NCBI GenBank assembly: GCA_950295325.1
Contig: OX485805.1
Span: 4,714,501 to 4,778,500 of the forward strand
Origin: Polytrichum commune
Lineage: Eukaryota > Streptophyta > Polytrichopsida > Polytrichales > Polytrichaceae
DNA length: 64,000 nt
Direction: 5' to 3'
Shown piece by piece: positions 25,460-36,715 of this stretch. Below the pieces are notes generated by a model. That model ran no database searches. It worked only from the letters and a program-made list of their open reading frames with translations, and was not told where the DNA came from. The position numbers and the translations under genes were made by a program. Within the stretch, counting starts at the first letter, position 1. The number at the start of each line of letters is the position of its first letter.

Positions 25460-26149
25460 TTCACCGGCACACCGGGTCGTCCAGTCTCCTCTCGCTCATT
25501 CCCTAGTCCATAACTACATCCTTCCACCGATGACAAAGTGGGCATGCAATTTGCCGAAGAGTGGGAGGTCAAAGCAAACCAGCCGCCACTTCCCATCCCT
25601 TGTAGGGCCCCCTCGTAAGCACCCGGTATCTAGGAACGGGGTAGATGGTACCACTTGTGAAATTGCCGCATCTACCATAATCTTGGATATTGAGACATGG
25701 GGCCCGAGGGCCACCTGTCTTTTGAGTTGGTTATCGAGCGCTCCAAGTGGCGGAGATTCCCAAGCATATTCCCATGGGGATTCTTCCTCCGAAATGAATT
25801 TCCTAGAAACACACATGAATCTCGACTACAACAATATAGTATGTTCGTTTCTATACGCTTTAACGGTTGGGGTTTATCATATCACTTGGGCGGGCCCTAG
25901 CCAACCGAGCAATGTTCAAGATTGATGCTCTCGTATGAGTTTCATTTTGAAGAGCTTTCAAATTTCAGCCTTTCAATTGAAGGACCAGTTCAAATCCAAG
26001 ACGTCAATTCAAGAATAGAGATATGAAACACAAAACTCATATTAAATATGTGCATGGATTATATGGTATATGTTTCTAGTACAATGTGAAGGATTAAGAA
26101 TCGACCATCTAACTCCACTTCTTGTAGTGACAATGCCCTGCGCTTGTTG
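25460..26149. other. Intergenic, no recognised gene
   Basis: An open frame of about 130 codons at 25530-25925 has no recognisable motif, and it has a long overlapping frame on the other strand, so I treat it as chance. Part resembles the GC-rich spacer near 23.2 kb. Confidence 0.45.
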
Positions 26150-26345
26150 GTTCTTGTGGCGGTTTTTCAAGATTTAAAGTTGCCATTCCAATTCATGAAT
26201 TCAGCTTCAAACCCATCTAGACTAACCCTCGTTAAAGCATCTAGTGTGTCAAGGTTGAGTATAGTTCTCCTTTCGCTCTTAACCCAATTGTGCTTCGAAA
26301 AACCACGCTCAAAGAACTAGATTTAAGAGCTCGATATACATCTAG
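26150..26345 (-). pseudogene. hAT transposase C-terminal fragment (third copy, different subfamily)
   Basis: The minus strand reads RGFSKHNWVKSERRT, then LNLDTLDALTRVSLDGFE and a FMNWNGNF-like end. This is the hAT dimerisation region in the same arrangement as in the copies at 17.9 and 38.1 kb, but with clearly different residues. Stops follow directly, and I could not find terminal repeats. Confidence 0.6.
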
Positions 26346-26971
26346 ATATTGTGGAAAATGTACTAGCTAATGATATCAACATAACCAACCCTCAACCCAC
26401 CATCAAAACATGACCAAACCGGTACATCCCTATGATTTAGAAGTTGCATAGTGCACTTGCCTTTTGGAAAGTAAGACTAGCGTGTTTTGATCACCTTATG
26501 TTCAATCAAGATGATCAATAGATTGCCAAACATATGAATTTTGAGCTAGATTGAAGGCAATTTGAGTACATTGAGCATTGAGAGTACAATATAGTTTCTA
26601 TTTTAATCTAACTATAAGGTGTATAATAAATTCAAAGCCTCCATGACTAGTAAGGTATTCAATGAATCAGTTAGAATAGTGGTAAGTATTCCCACCTATC
26701 ATGTGGATGATCCAAGTTTGATCTCGGGCAACAACGTCAAACATTTTTTTTGGGTCATTTCAGAAGCCAATGTTAACTGCCAGTTAACATTGACTAATCA
26801 ATTTTTGTATGAACAATGCTTGACGGATATATTGTATTGAGGATTTCAAGTGACGTTTTCATTTTCAATTTGGGGTTGCATTTTAAAAGGTTGTTTTGAG
26901 AAAGGTATATTTTGAAGGGCCAAGTTGCGTTTGAAGGGTATTGAAGACTTCAATCTTGAACACTGCAGCCA
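26346..26971. other. Intergenic, no recognised feature
   Basis: AT-rich, possibly remains of the hAT element whose transposase tail lies just to the left. Nothing else can be supported. Confidence 0.4.
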
Positions 26972-27725
26972 AGCCATGACCCCATCACGGGGGAAGCTAG
27001 GGGTGTCAGGGTTGAGGCATGTGGTCTGGCACCCCCGGGCATGTCGATATGACCCTTGCATTCTGGAAGGCCGTTTCTACACAAATCCCATGTTGAGTGC
27101 ACTTTGTCTTGAAGGTACATAATTCAATATATATGCTCCTTTTCCCTTTAGTAAATAAGCAATTGAGTAGGATTTCATTCCCGAAATGAAATTGTTGATG
27201 AAATGAAACAAATTTTATTTTAAAGTTCAAGAAGATGAAAGTATGTAAATGAATGTCAATAAAACATGTAATGGCCTTGGAAGTAAGAAAATTTACAAAA
27301 TCCTCATTAGCATTGATGTTATAATTTTTGTTTTAGAATGACAAAAGACCCTTTCAAATGGTAAGTCACATATATTATAACCTCAATGCTAATAAGGATT
27401 TTTGTAATATTTTTTCACCTCCAAGGTCATTACATGTTTTCGATTTCACTTTGGGAATGAAATCCCAATCAATTGATTGTTCACTAAGGGGAAGGGAACA
27501 TATGTATTGAATTCCAGGCCTTCAAGGTGAAGTGCACTCACTTGTGGAGAAATAACCTTCGAGAATGCAAGGGTGAATTTGTTTTATTTTGGAAACGGAT
27601 GGGGTGGGCTGGAGGTGTCAGTCATGATAAATTTTAATTATTTTTTAAAAAAAAAACACACACACACACACACATTGGCGGGGTTGCCCGGAGGTGCCGC
27701 CTCCCCCCCTGATGGGGTCATAGCT
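26972..27725. mobile_element. Large foldback (hairpin) element, about 754 bp
   Basis: Left arm from about 26972 (AGCCATGACCCCATCACGGG) to about 27325 is the inverted counterpart of a right arm from about 27370 to 27725, which ends in GATGGGGTCATAGCT. Matching inner blocks include GTAATGGCCTTGGAAGTAAG against its inverse near 27420-27435, and TTGCATTCTGGAAGG against CCTTCGAGAATGCAAGG. Arms are roughly 300 bp with indels and a spacer of about 50 bp. A (CA)n run lies in the right arm. Non-coding. Confidence 0.75.
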
Positions 27726-29195
27726 TAGCTTATTGGGGCCTGCCCAAATGGCATGAGTTCTAGCCCCAACCACTCGTACCAATGTTGGACTCACATTGTC
27801 TTTTTTAAGACATCATTAGGTTATTTCAATGAAAATTACACATTTATTGATACTAATAGGGTGTGTGTACTTGATAGTGGTTTTTATTCTGTGATACCAT
27901 TTGAGTCCATTCAAGCTAAAAACCTATTAGCTACGGGCCTTATGTTGGGAAGTTGAATTGGTTATGTTCATGAACTAGATCACTAATGTATTGGGATGAT
28001 ACTACACTATTTAGCGTCACTGAAGTAATAGTGTCACTTACCCTATTTTGAGGCATACACTAGGTTACACCAATGACCAACAACTTCATCATTTAGTGCT
28101 ACCTCATGATTTGGCATGAGTATGTTCAATACTCGTATGAGGTGTATCCTTACGTTACATAATGGTTTACAAATCAACTAAAATGTACATAAATAACACT
28201 GAACATCAATATGCTCAAGAGCATCGTCCTCTTGCATATTGAAATGTAAACACATGACACTTGCCATAAGTTTCTCTTCCCCTTGCATATTAAAACACAA
28301 AACTATCACCTCAAGTATCCCAATGTGCTACGTTGAATATCATTAAACACATAATTTCTCACTTTAAAAGTTACTTATGTTGACAAACAATATCCTATTG
28401 ACAAATCAACGGACGTGACACTACAAGACCTCTAGGCATCTAGTTAAGGCCCCTTCGTAAAGAGTGTACGTGACACTAAACACCATAAACGGTTTACAAA
28501 GTTATCATAAACTTTTCTTAACCTAGATTGTTACGGCGTCCTCTAGGAAGTCTCAATAATGTATGCAACACTAAAGGGCTGATCACACCGGCCAGTTCAG
28601 ACACCATCCATTGACAACTCCAACTCTTATAATGGAAAATGTGGCGGGCTAGCATCTATTTCTCAACATAACCCCCAACAATTTCACGGCTGGAACTAGA
28701 CGGAAATTGTGGTGTGGTTAGGGCACGAGTACCATTTACCATAAACGGTTCACTTGTGATAAGTTTTAAAAGTGTTAGATTGTTACGGTGTCTAGTAAGC
28801 CGCAATAGATACCACTTGTGGGAAAAGTGGCTTGGAGGTAATATCATCGGACCACTTTCCATTCCAACAGTTGCTATCTGGGAGGCCACTAGCTGCTGGA
28901 GAGGCACATTTGTTGTGGGATTTCGGCGGAGTTGGTGAGTCAGAAGTTATAATTTCCACATTCAAATACCGGAATTACGGTCACTAACTTACATCTCCAT
29001 ACAATGTATGTATGAGTCACTCAAGGCATGGCATAAAAGAAAAAAAAAAGAAAAAAAAGGGAAATAAAATTATTGACATGAATTTGACTTTGTTGGCCCT
29101 ACCACGTTCAAGAGTTTTCTTGGTATAAGATGGGGTTTACTGTCTGCCTTGTGGTATGTGGGCCTAGTTTATGTAGTATGTTTGGTTGGACCAAT
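27726..29195. other. Intergenic with a weak direct repeat
   Basis: No gene is supported. A stretch with AGATTGTTACGGCGTC (about 28526) recurs as AGATTGTTACGGTGTC about 257 bp downstream, suggesting an old local duplication. Confidence 0.45.
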
Positions 29196-29366
29196 TACAT
29201 AACATTATTCAGATCCATAACAATGTTATGTGGGACTGACAATATTTAATGTATTATTCGCGAATATTCCCCACATTCAGAGTGAATGTGGGGAGTATCC
29301 GGGAATAGTAAGTGGAATATTGGCAGTCCCACGTATCATTGTTGAGGATATGAATAATGTTATGTA
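29196..29366. mobile_element. Hairpin MITE, about 171 bp, nearly full-length palindrome
   Basis: Left arm starts TACATAACATTATTCA at 29196; right arm ends TGAATAATGTTATGTA at 29366. The arms pair with roughly 80 percent identity right up to a 3-base GAG loop near 29281, bounded by CCCCACATTCA and TGAATGTGGGG. The outermost TA dinucleotides could be a Tc1/mariner-type TA target duplication. Confidence 0.8.
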
Positions 29367-29596
29367 TGCTTAAGGGGGGGGGAAGTAGATGTATTTGTTT
29401 ATTGTGCGATGTTTGTTTGTTTAAGTTGAGGTATGTGAGGTATTTTGTAGATGTATGGTGTATGATTTTCATGGATGTATTGATTGATGACGTGGGTATA
29501 TGTAGGCTTCCTAGTTTGTCGATGTTGTTCCTAAGTATGGCTCTTCGTACTCATGTGGTGATGACCATTAGTGGTAGGCGCAACAAAAAAAGGGTA

Positions 29597-29875
29597 GGTT
29601 TACATTAGGGTCCGGTGGGTCCAAGAAACTTGCCCAAGTCCATAACGCCTTACTTTCGGACTTAGAATTGGTTTCTAGAGTATTTTGGGTGGAGTGTTTT
29701 CTAGAGTTGGGAACAACATTATTTGGTGGAAAAGTGGTCCACATTAGTGTCACTTTATTTCTCATATTTGTGGACTTTGATCTCGATGTGAACTCTTTGG
29801 GTCCAAAAAAAATCTCTTGACCAATAAGATCATTCAGTTTTGGAGTTTCTTTGATCTCGGACCCCAATGTAAACC
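29597..29875. mobile_element. Candidate MITE with about 33-bp imperfect terminal inverted repeats
   Basis: Left end GGTTTACATTAGGGTCCG faces an inverted right end matching GGTTTACATTGGGGTCCG; both continue into a CAAAGAAACT or CAAGAAACT stretch. No clean target duplication is seen. Related sequence continues in the repeat at about 30000-30190. Confidence 0.5.
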
Positions 29876-29999
29876 CACTTTTAAGTGTACCACTTGGAAC
29901 CCCATTGAATTTAAACCTAAAGTGGGTTTATAATAGAATCCAATACCAAAGAAACTTCAAAATTGAGCAACCCATGTCGATCGAGAGCAAAAAGTTTGA

Positions 30000-30190
30000 C
30001 CCAAAGAGTTCACACTAGGGTCCAAATTTATTATGCATATTGAATCGGAGTTAATGCGGAACCACTTTCCCACCAACTCAAGAAAATTGTCTTCCTAGTT
30101 TCAGTAACAAATCTTCAAGATTGGGTCCAACCTCGAGTCCAAAAGTGATCGTCCCATAAAGGGTGTTTTGAACCCCCACTATTCTCGGAC
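30000..30190. repeat. Dispersed repeat also present in the limit dextrinase intron 29
   Basis: Shares ordered blocks with 62550-62750: GAGTTCACACTAGGGTCC against GAGTTTACACTAGG, and AATCTTCAAGATTGGGTCCA against AATCTTCAAGCTTGGGTCCA. Both finish in a GTGTT-then-AAC type stretch. Non-coding. Confidence 0.6.
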
Positions 30191-30214
30191 CATGACACTT
30201 GTGGAAATCGGCCC

Positions 30215-30751
30215 TTAGGGCCAAGTTCCATGTGCCGGTCCCGGTCCGTTTTATTCAAAATAAATGGGTGGGCCGGTGAAAAGAGGGTGGTGCCATGTGC
30301 CCATCCTTCTCACCCAAGGACCGGTACCCCCCATGGATGGGTGTCCCACATTTTGTGTTGTGCAAGAACGGGTGCCAAAGGACCGGCGGTTCTAACGGTC
30401 ACAAGAAGGACATGTGCCGGTAGAAAGCTCCAGTGACCGGATCGGCCGGTCACCTAGGGTACACCCTTGGCTACTAACGGCCACTTTGTTCTTCTAGTCC
30501 CTTCTTTTGAGGAGTACTCCTAGAGAACGTGTATTTTATGATGTTTTTAGAATCTAGATGACCTTCATAAAGTGTCATGTCTTATCACTCACCAAATTTA
30601 GTTAGAAAGTAGGAAATCGAAAAAACCCGGCACCCCACATAGAAGTACCCCTCCATAAAATGGGTGACATCACCCATTTTTTGGATGGTGTCACCCGTTT
30701 CTCACCTATTTATAAAACGGACCGGGACCGGCACATGGAACTTGGCCCTTA
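30215..30751. mobile_element. PIF/Harbinger-like element with 37-bp perfect terminal inverted repeats
   Basis: The 531-bp element at 30218-30748 begins GGGCCAAGTTCCATGTGCCG and ends with its exact inverse. The match extends 37 bp without a mismatch (30218-30254 against 30712-30748). TTA flanks both ends (30215-30217 and 30749-30751). It has no transposase, so it is non-autonomous. The perfect ends indicate a recent insertion compared with its neighbours. Confidence 0.85.
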
Positions 30752-32230
30752 GAATAGAACGGGCACATGACACACTTGGAATCGGATAAAACATGCAGGT
30801 ATCACCCATCAAATGAATTTGCCCATTCTCGAGATTCAAGGGCAATGGTATCAAATCAAATCAAGCCTCGAAATAACATCGTAATATACCATGAATGGAT
30901 TTTCTTTATTAATTGTATTCATAACATATTCTCATAGACTATGTGTCACAGTATGTTATTGAATTGCCATAAAACTCAGACCAATACTAATAGCATAATC
31001 ATGTTATAACTAGTTTTTAGATTATTCGGACTTTTTGACCAATTCCGGATTAAATAGTTGCCACGTGTCCGCTTTAGTATCTCCACTATGGTGTCAAATG
31101 TTTGCATGTGTTATGTCCATTGTATGATCACCTACACAATGGCTACATGACGACTACAAATAACAACACTTGAAATACTAGTGTTCGCATTTTCAAAAAC
31201 TGCTTGTTTATTTGAACTTGTTGAAAGCTTGAGTGTTTGCCTAAATTCTAGTTCTACACATCACTAAGTGTAGTTTCAATAGAAGTATTACATGATGTTT
31301 TCATAGAAATTGGAAGTTTGTGATTAGACTCAAACATACTTGTGAGTGAATGTGAAAGTTTGGTGTGTCCTAGACTTTGTTGGGCCTCTCAAAGAAAGAT
31401 AATCTTGGCCATACCAAAGTCTGGTGTGGGTCAAGGTATGCCCAAAGACTTTATTAACAAAATGCATGCTGAAATGTGTGCAAGTACGGTCAAGTGGACA
31501 ACTCCTGAACCTTACGTAGGTTTAAGTGAAAGTGATTCAAAACTATATACTAGCTTTGAATTTTCTAAGGAAAAATCATAAAAAATTAAAGAACACATTG
31601 ATCTACAAAGCCAATGAATTTATGTCAACAAAAATAAAATTCACAAAAATCCTACATATTTTAGAAGATGGTGCAAGTGGTGTGCAAGTAGGTGATATTA
31701 AACAAGTACTTGTCTACATTTTGTTTTAAATATGAATAAAAATACATTAATTTTTCTATTTTAGGACACTATCTTGTAATGATGCCATCGCTTTTATAAT
31801 GAATTCAAGGAATGTGAAAAAATCCAACTTTAAAATATTCAAGGTCATGAAGTTTACATCCAAAACGACATTTAGCCATTGACTTTTGAGCGGTACTTTT
31901 AATCATAAGTTTTGAAGGTCTCATCTTGATATGTTATATTTGAGTACCTAACACAACAATAGAGGGCGCCATGAATAAAAATTAGACTTAAACAACACTT
32001 TGCTACTACATTTAGGCGTTTGACCAAAACAATTATGGTTTTAATATACCGGAGCACATTTTTGGTACGCTTGACCATGCCTGCACCCAAACACGTTTCA
32101 TAACCTACGTGGAGTAAAAGTTAAGAGCCCTTTAAACTATAGATAGGTCCAACCTTTCACTTATTGAATCAAGTGTGACTCTATGTACCAATTGCAACGA
32201 TATAAACAAATAAATATTGTGTTGTTTCCT
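30752..32230. other. Intergenic, no recognised gene
   Basis: AT-rich. A frame of about 80 codons at 31342-31581 has no motif that I recognise. No closed repeat structures were seen. Confidence 0.45.
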
Positions 32231-32305
32231 AAGGCCGGTTAAAATGAGGTTCCAAGTCCTAAGTCCCAAGTCATTTGAGATCAGTCTGTGCAATCTCAAC
32301 CGTCC
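32229..32305. mobile_element. Left-end remnant of a family-2 Tourist-like MITE
   Basis: AAGGCCGGTTAAAATGAGG is followed by the CCAAGTCCTAAGTCCCAAGTC stretch and a CTCAACCGT stretch, the same order as at 21121 and 22347. No matching right end was found nearby. Confidence 0.6.
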
Positions 32306-32939
32306 GTATTATCAATTGTTCACATGTACCCATTCCTATCAAATTGCATAGCTATCCAAATAACACAAAATGGGCATTTGAAATATGCTATTATTATTAT
32401 TGCAGTCTCGCAAATTTAAGCACCAATCTCAGATGTCAAGATTGCAAATTATGTCGATTGTTTTTTGAACCACGTCCGAGAGGTTTATAGTGTTGAAATT
32501 TCCCTCAAATTTTGTGTTGGTTGTCATGAATGAACACTCCAATTTACTACAGAACTTGAAGGTCCTCATAAAATACAAATTCAGAATTACGTAGAGCTCA
32601 CCACTATGTCCATCTCTAACTTTGATTGTCATCTACTTAAATAATTACCTTCTTTAATTGGCAACATTGTCATGCTCAAATGGGACCCGGACCATTGGAG
32701 GTGGGTGAGGGGTTTTCGCTTTCTTAATTATGCCACAAAGATGGGCAAAGACAAACTCATTAACTCTACTCTCTAAATATACAACATGTCTACAAAGGCT
32801 TTTGAATGAGCTATATGAGTTTTGCACTTCTTCCAGTCTTGAAGTCAATTTTCTAGGACTAAAATCGTGTGATTTGGCCACAATAAAAGGAAATTAAACT
32901 GATAGACATTTTACCTAGACAAAGACTCAATTGAGATAA

Positions 32940-33900
32940 CTCATGAATACAAATATCTTGGGTTTGGTTTTGATTCACATGGATTATGTGAGCCATCTAG
33001 GAAAAGACAAAGAATAGCACGTATGAAAGCCTTAATGGACACTTTAAGGAAAGAAGTAGTAGTTGGAGTCACATGTTGGAAACTCGAATCCCATCTATTC
33101 AAGGCTTTGGTGCTTCCAACTTTCACATATGACACTAAACTTTGGGGAGGCAACTTGAAAAAATTCTCACGGGATGGTTTTCGAGAAAGGCATAAAGATG
33201 CATGTGATATCTCACATCAAAGTGTGTTCTTCGACCACCTATCATATTTTGTTGGCTGAATTTGGAGAACTTCCCATAGAATTACACATTTTGTAGCTTA
33301 CTATAGGCTTTTGACAACGGCTCGCCCACGTATCCCCCTCTTGGTTAGTCGGTAAAGCAACCTCACTTTTATGACAACCATGTGAAAGACATCATGGGGT
33401 CTATCTCAATGGGACACACGTGACAACCCAACCACATCCAAAATAACATATGATGATATAAAGGAGGCCTTTCTTGCTAAAGAATGGAACTCTTTCCATG
33501 TCTCATAGAAGAAACTAGAATACCTCCACCTCAAGGATTTTCTCAAATATGAATGTGAATTGTACTTGAAGCAACCATTGACACCACCACAACCCAAAAT
33601 CATTGGTGCTTACTGCACCTCGAACCATAGATTAACTATTGAGATTGGACGATGGACAACTATCTTATCTCTGGAGTTACTAAACTATGTCACTTTTGCT
33701 CCTATAATGCAAATGCAAATGAAGCACATTTCATATTGGAACGTCCCCTATATAAGCAAGTTAGAGATACGTCTCCATCGTTATTTGAGGAATGTAGTCC
33801 TAGGGAGCCTCAAGTCTTGCTTTCACATTGGACCACCAACATTGACTATTAGCCTCTATCTCACGGAGGGATACCACACTCCGCCACTCTAGAGAATTAG
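32940..33900 (+). pseudogene. Non-LTR retrotransposon (LINE) remnant: reverse transcriptase tail and zinc-binding region
   Basis: Broken frames on the plus strand read in order: a GFDSHGLCEPSRKRQR-like stretch, then VVVGVTCWKLESHLFKALVL at 33058 onward, an EFGELP-like piece, and finally LCHFCSYNANANEAHFILER near 33674-33740. The last is the C-x2-C...H pattern of the zinc-binding domain that follows plant LINE reverse transcriptases. Frameshifts and stops separate the pieces, so it is dead. The palm domain with its YxDD box is absent here. Confidence 0.65.
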
Positions 33901-34039
33901 TTGGTTTGAGACCATCATGATGTACTTTCAGTCCCATTAGTTTTATCGGCTTCCTAGACTTTTAATTCCATTTCATTAACATATTTTTTGACACGTCCTG
34001 GGTAGCAGACAAGTGGCAAGGCTACCTCCCTAGTAGCTA

Positions 34040-34670
34040 CCCATCCTACCGGTCACATGTTTGGAACTCAACACAATCTGGCAAAGAGGTTGCATTATAT
34101 GGTCCATTTGGCAAAAGGTGGTCGCAGTCAATGAATGGCGAGCATGTATTGCCCATGTTTCCATCTCCAAGCAATGCATTTTTTGCCTTCCCAACACTAG
34201 TGAATTAATTAAGCATAAGATTTGGGATTGCATCCAAGCTCGGAGAGCATGGTGGTGGGCGACTTTCATCATGCACACATTTTGTGGGGTTAGAACGGGC
34301 AATTATGATAGTTTCCATTGGAAACAAGCATGCTCTGGAGAAAGGGTTCCTATAGACCTTGTTAAGAAAATCAAGATTTGGCACCTCCTTCACAACATTG
34401 TGCTTTGGACGACTTGGATTGAACGTAATGATAGGGTGTTCAACCAAGAAAATGGCATGAATATGAGGTTAAACACCTTGTTTGTGATGACCTCGTTATG
34501 TATGCCAAAGTGGCTTGGGCCAGGGTAGTTAAATATGTAGAGATTTGTGCCTACTTGGTCAAAGTTCTCCTTAAAGGGCTTGACCAAACTTGGGGAGCTA
34601 GGAATGCCCTTTGTAAACGGGATAGGATGAAAGTCACTTGAAATTGGAAATGTCAACATATGTAGGTAGT
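34040..34670 (+). pseudogene. Second LINE remnant: zf-RVT-type C-terminal region
   Basis: A mostly open plus-strand frame contains CIFCLPNTSELIKHKIWDC, then IKIWHLLHNIVLWTTWIERN and NDRVFNQENG. Cys-x2-Cys, His and Cys plus the WTxWIERNDRVF motif are typical of the C-terminal end of plant non-LTR reverse transcriptase polyproteins. After 34500 the homology continues in another frame. It lies in the same orientation as the remnant at 33 kb but belongs to another family. Confidence 0.65.
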
Positions 34671-34955
34671 TTGATACTTTGGTTTGTTACTTGATGGCTT
34701 GGGGACGGTCCTGGTTGGGTGGCTTGGCATGCTGTATGTGATGGATCCTTGTTACTTGGTTGTTTGTTACTCTTTACGTGGTGATGTGACGCGTCCAAGG
34801 GGCTCCGCCTCCCCTTGAAGTGCCGTGTCTTCCTTGGTTTCTAATGCATTGACATTGGCTTTTGGCTTTATGTCTTTAACTAATAATAATTAAAAAAACA
34901 CACATGCACACACACACGCAACAACAACAAAAACAACATTTCAATCGTAATTAGA
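34671..34955. other. Probable LINE 3' tail and microsatellite
   Basis: After the LINE remnant the sequence turns GT-rich and ends near 34885-34950 in an A-rich and (CA)n stretch, as expected for a degraded LINE 3' end. Confidence 0.35.
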
Positions 34956-34959
34956 ATGA

Positions 34960-35410
34960 AAGGCCCTTGACATGTGATACACAAATTATGTGATTGGTCG
35001 AAAAGCCGGAGACGGTCCAATTTTACTTTATAGTATACCTTGAAGGCTTGAGGGACCAAAGAAATTCAAATGGATAAAAAATCTACATGACATCCTACAC
35101 GTTAACAAGTGGATTATGTTTCACGGTCTACCAAATATTGTTTAGGCCCATCAATATAAGGTGGGCCTAATGCACAACTACGGGCCGTTGCAATCAATTA
35201 AATTGGTATTGGCTCCTAAAAATATTATGTGGCCATGATGGGATCTAAACCCGAACATATGTTGTGGTACCTCAACATGGTCCAATTACACTTTACACTA
35301 AGCTCACGGACAATACAAACTCATATTTCTAATTCCGACATTATTGCCTTTGGATGATTTTTGAAAAGCCCTTATTTTTCACGGTCAAGGCTCTTTGCCT
35401 ATGTGTACAT
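34960..35410. mobile_element. Decayed family-1 MITE
   Basis: Interior blocks typical of family 1 appear: ATTGGTCGAAAAGCCGGAGA and the ACGGTCCAA that follows, then AGGGACCAAAG, and ATTATGTTTCACGGTCTACC. Degraded outer ends remain near 34965 and 35400 (CACGGTCAAGGCTCTTTGCC). The target duplication is not recoverable. Confidence 0.55.
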
Positions 35411-35570
35411 CCATGAGCTCTATTTCATCTTTACTAGTGCAAGAATGTAGTTTCCATGTGGGATTCAAGGAGGCCTCAAATCAATCTAGGAATGACATGT
35501 GGTAGTTGAAACCATGGGTTTTTAGTCCCAAACCCCAAGTTTATGAGAATTGACACAATGTCACTTAAAT

Positions 35571-35822
35571 CACTATATTCGTTAATTGGAGACTTTTTCA
35601 TGATTTGGAGACTAATCAAAGACTTCAAGTCTCATATTGTGTTTAGTGCATGTTTTGATTATGATATAGATACTTATTTTATTTAGAAATATATATACTC
35701 CTCATGCATGAGTATGTAGAAAGTTCATTACCAATGTTCTCCACGTTCACAATATTGCATCCCAAACTCTGAGTAAAGTTTATTTTGAGACTTTCCAAAG
35801 TCTCCAATTAACGAATATAGTG
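35571..35822. mobile_element. CACTA-type MITE, 252 bp, 26-bp perfect terminal inverted repeats
   Basis: Begins CACTATATTCGTTAATTGGA at 35571 and ends with the exact inverse at 35822; 26 bp match perfectly at each end. The CACTA start is the signature of the CMC/EnSpm superfamily. I do not find the expected identical 3-bp flanks (AAT left, TAA right), so superfamily placement is tentative. Confidence 0.65.
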
Positions 35823-36715
35823 TAATAAGTTTTATTAATGCTTAAATTACCATACACAAAGAGTGGTGTTGGGCTATTCAGAACCGGCTTCCTAGCTTGT
35901 CCTACTAGGATGGGTGGGCCAAGCTAGCTAGCCTTGCATAGACCGTTCCAAAATTTAGGACAATGGGTCCATGTGCATGCCTTATTTTAGATTCTAGTTT
36001 TCTTTCAAAGTTTGAGAGGTGGAAAGAGGAGGTCCCAAGAGTTTCACCTAACTTTCACAATAGTCTTCAATACTCGATGAGCTAAAGAACTCTTAGTAGA
36101 AAGTTTTCTCAAAGAAAGATCAAACCCGCAGTTTCATTCTTCTTTGAGGGAACTTTACATATTACTCTATTGCTTGAACCTCTTTCCCTTATATGGTCAA
36201 CCATATCTTGCACCCTCGACACCATTACTCATTCTTGTCAATAGTTATTATTTGTTGTAATTTTCTATGACAAGCTAAAGCATATCGTAGAGTTCAATCA
36301 AAATCTTATATCTATAAAACTCACAAATTCGATAGAATGTTTACTTTGTAGAAATTTTCATATAAGTAACGTGAGATAGAAAGCACGTTCCAAGAAGTTC
36401 ATTTCATTGGTAAAGCTTGACCAACAAAAATGCCACATGAGCAACCTCATGCAATTAAGTGTTTAGAACACAAGAAGAGACTCGTACTTCAACATAAGAC
36501 TCTATCATATTTGCAAAAGGTATCCCACATATGGCTTGACACATAAGCCTACTTTGTGGCTTGTCTACATGGTGACCTTTACTTCCAATGATGAGATCCC
36601 CGTAAAAATATTCTAGAATATTTCGAAAAAGAAAATTCTACATTTGCAAGACGATTCCATGCAGTCTAATATAACCAAGTATAATCTACTTTTAGCATCA
36701 TCATGCCTTCCCTCC
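35823..36715. other. Intergenic, no recognised feature
   Basis: No gene and no paired repeats were seen. Confidence 0.45.

Noticed and set aside
25530-25925. 131-codon plus-strand frame
   Set aside because: No recognisable domain, an overlapping long frame on the other strand, and similarity of part of it to repeat sequence.
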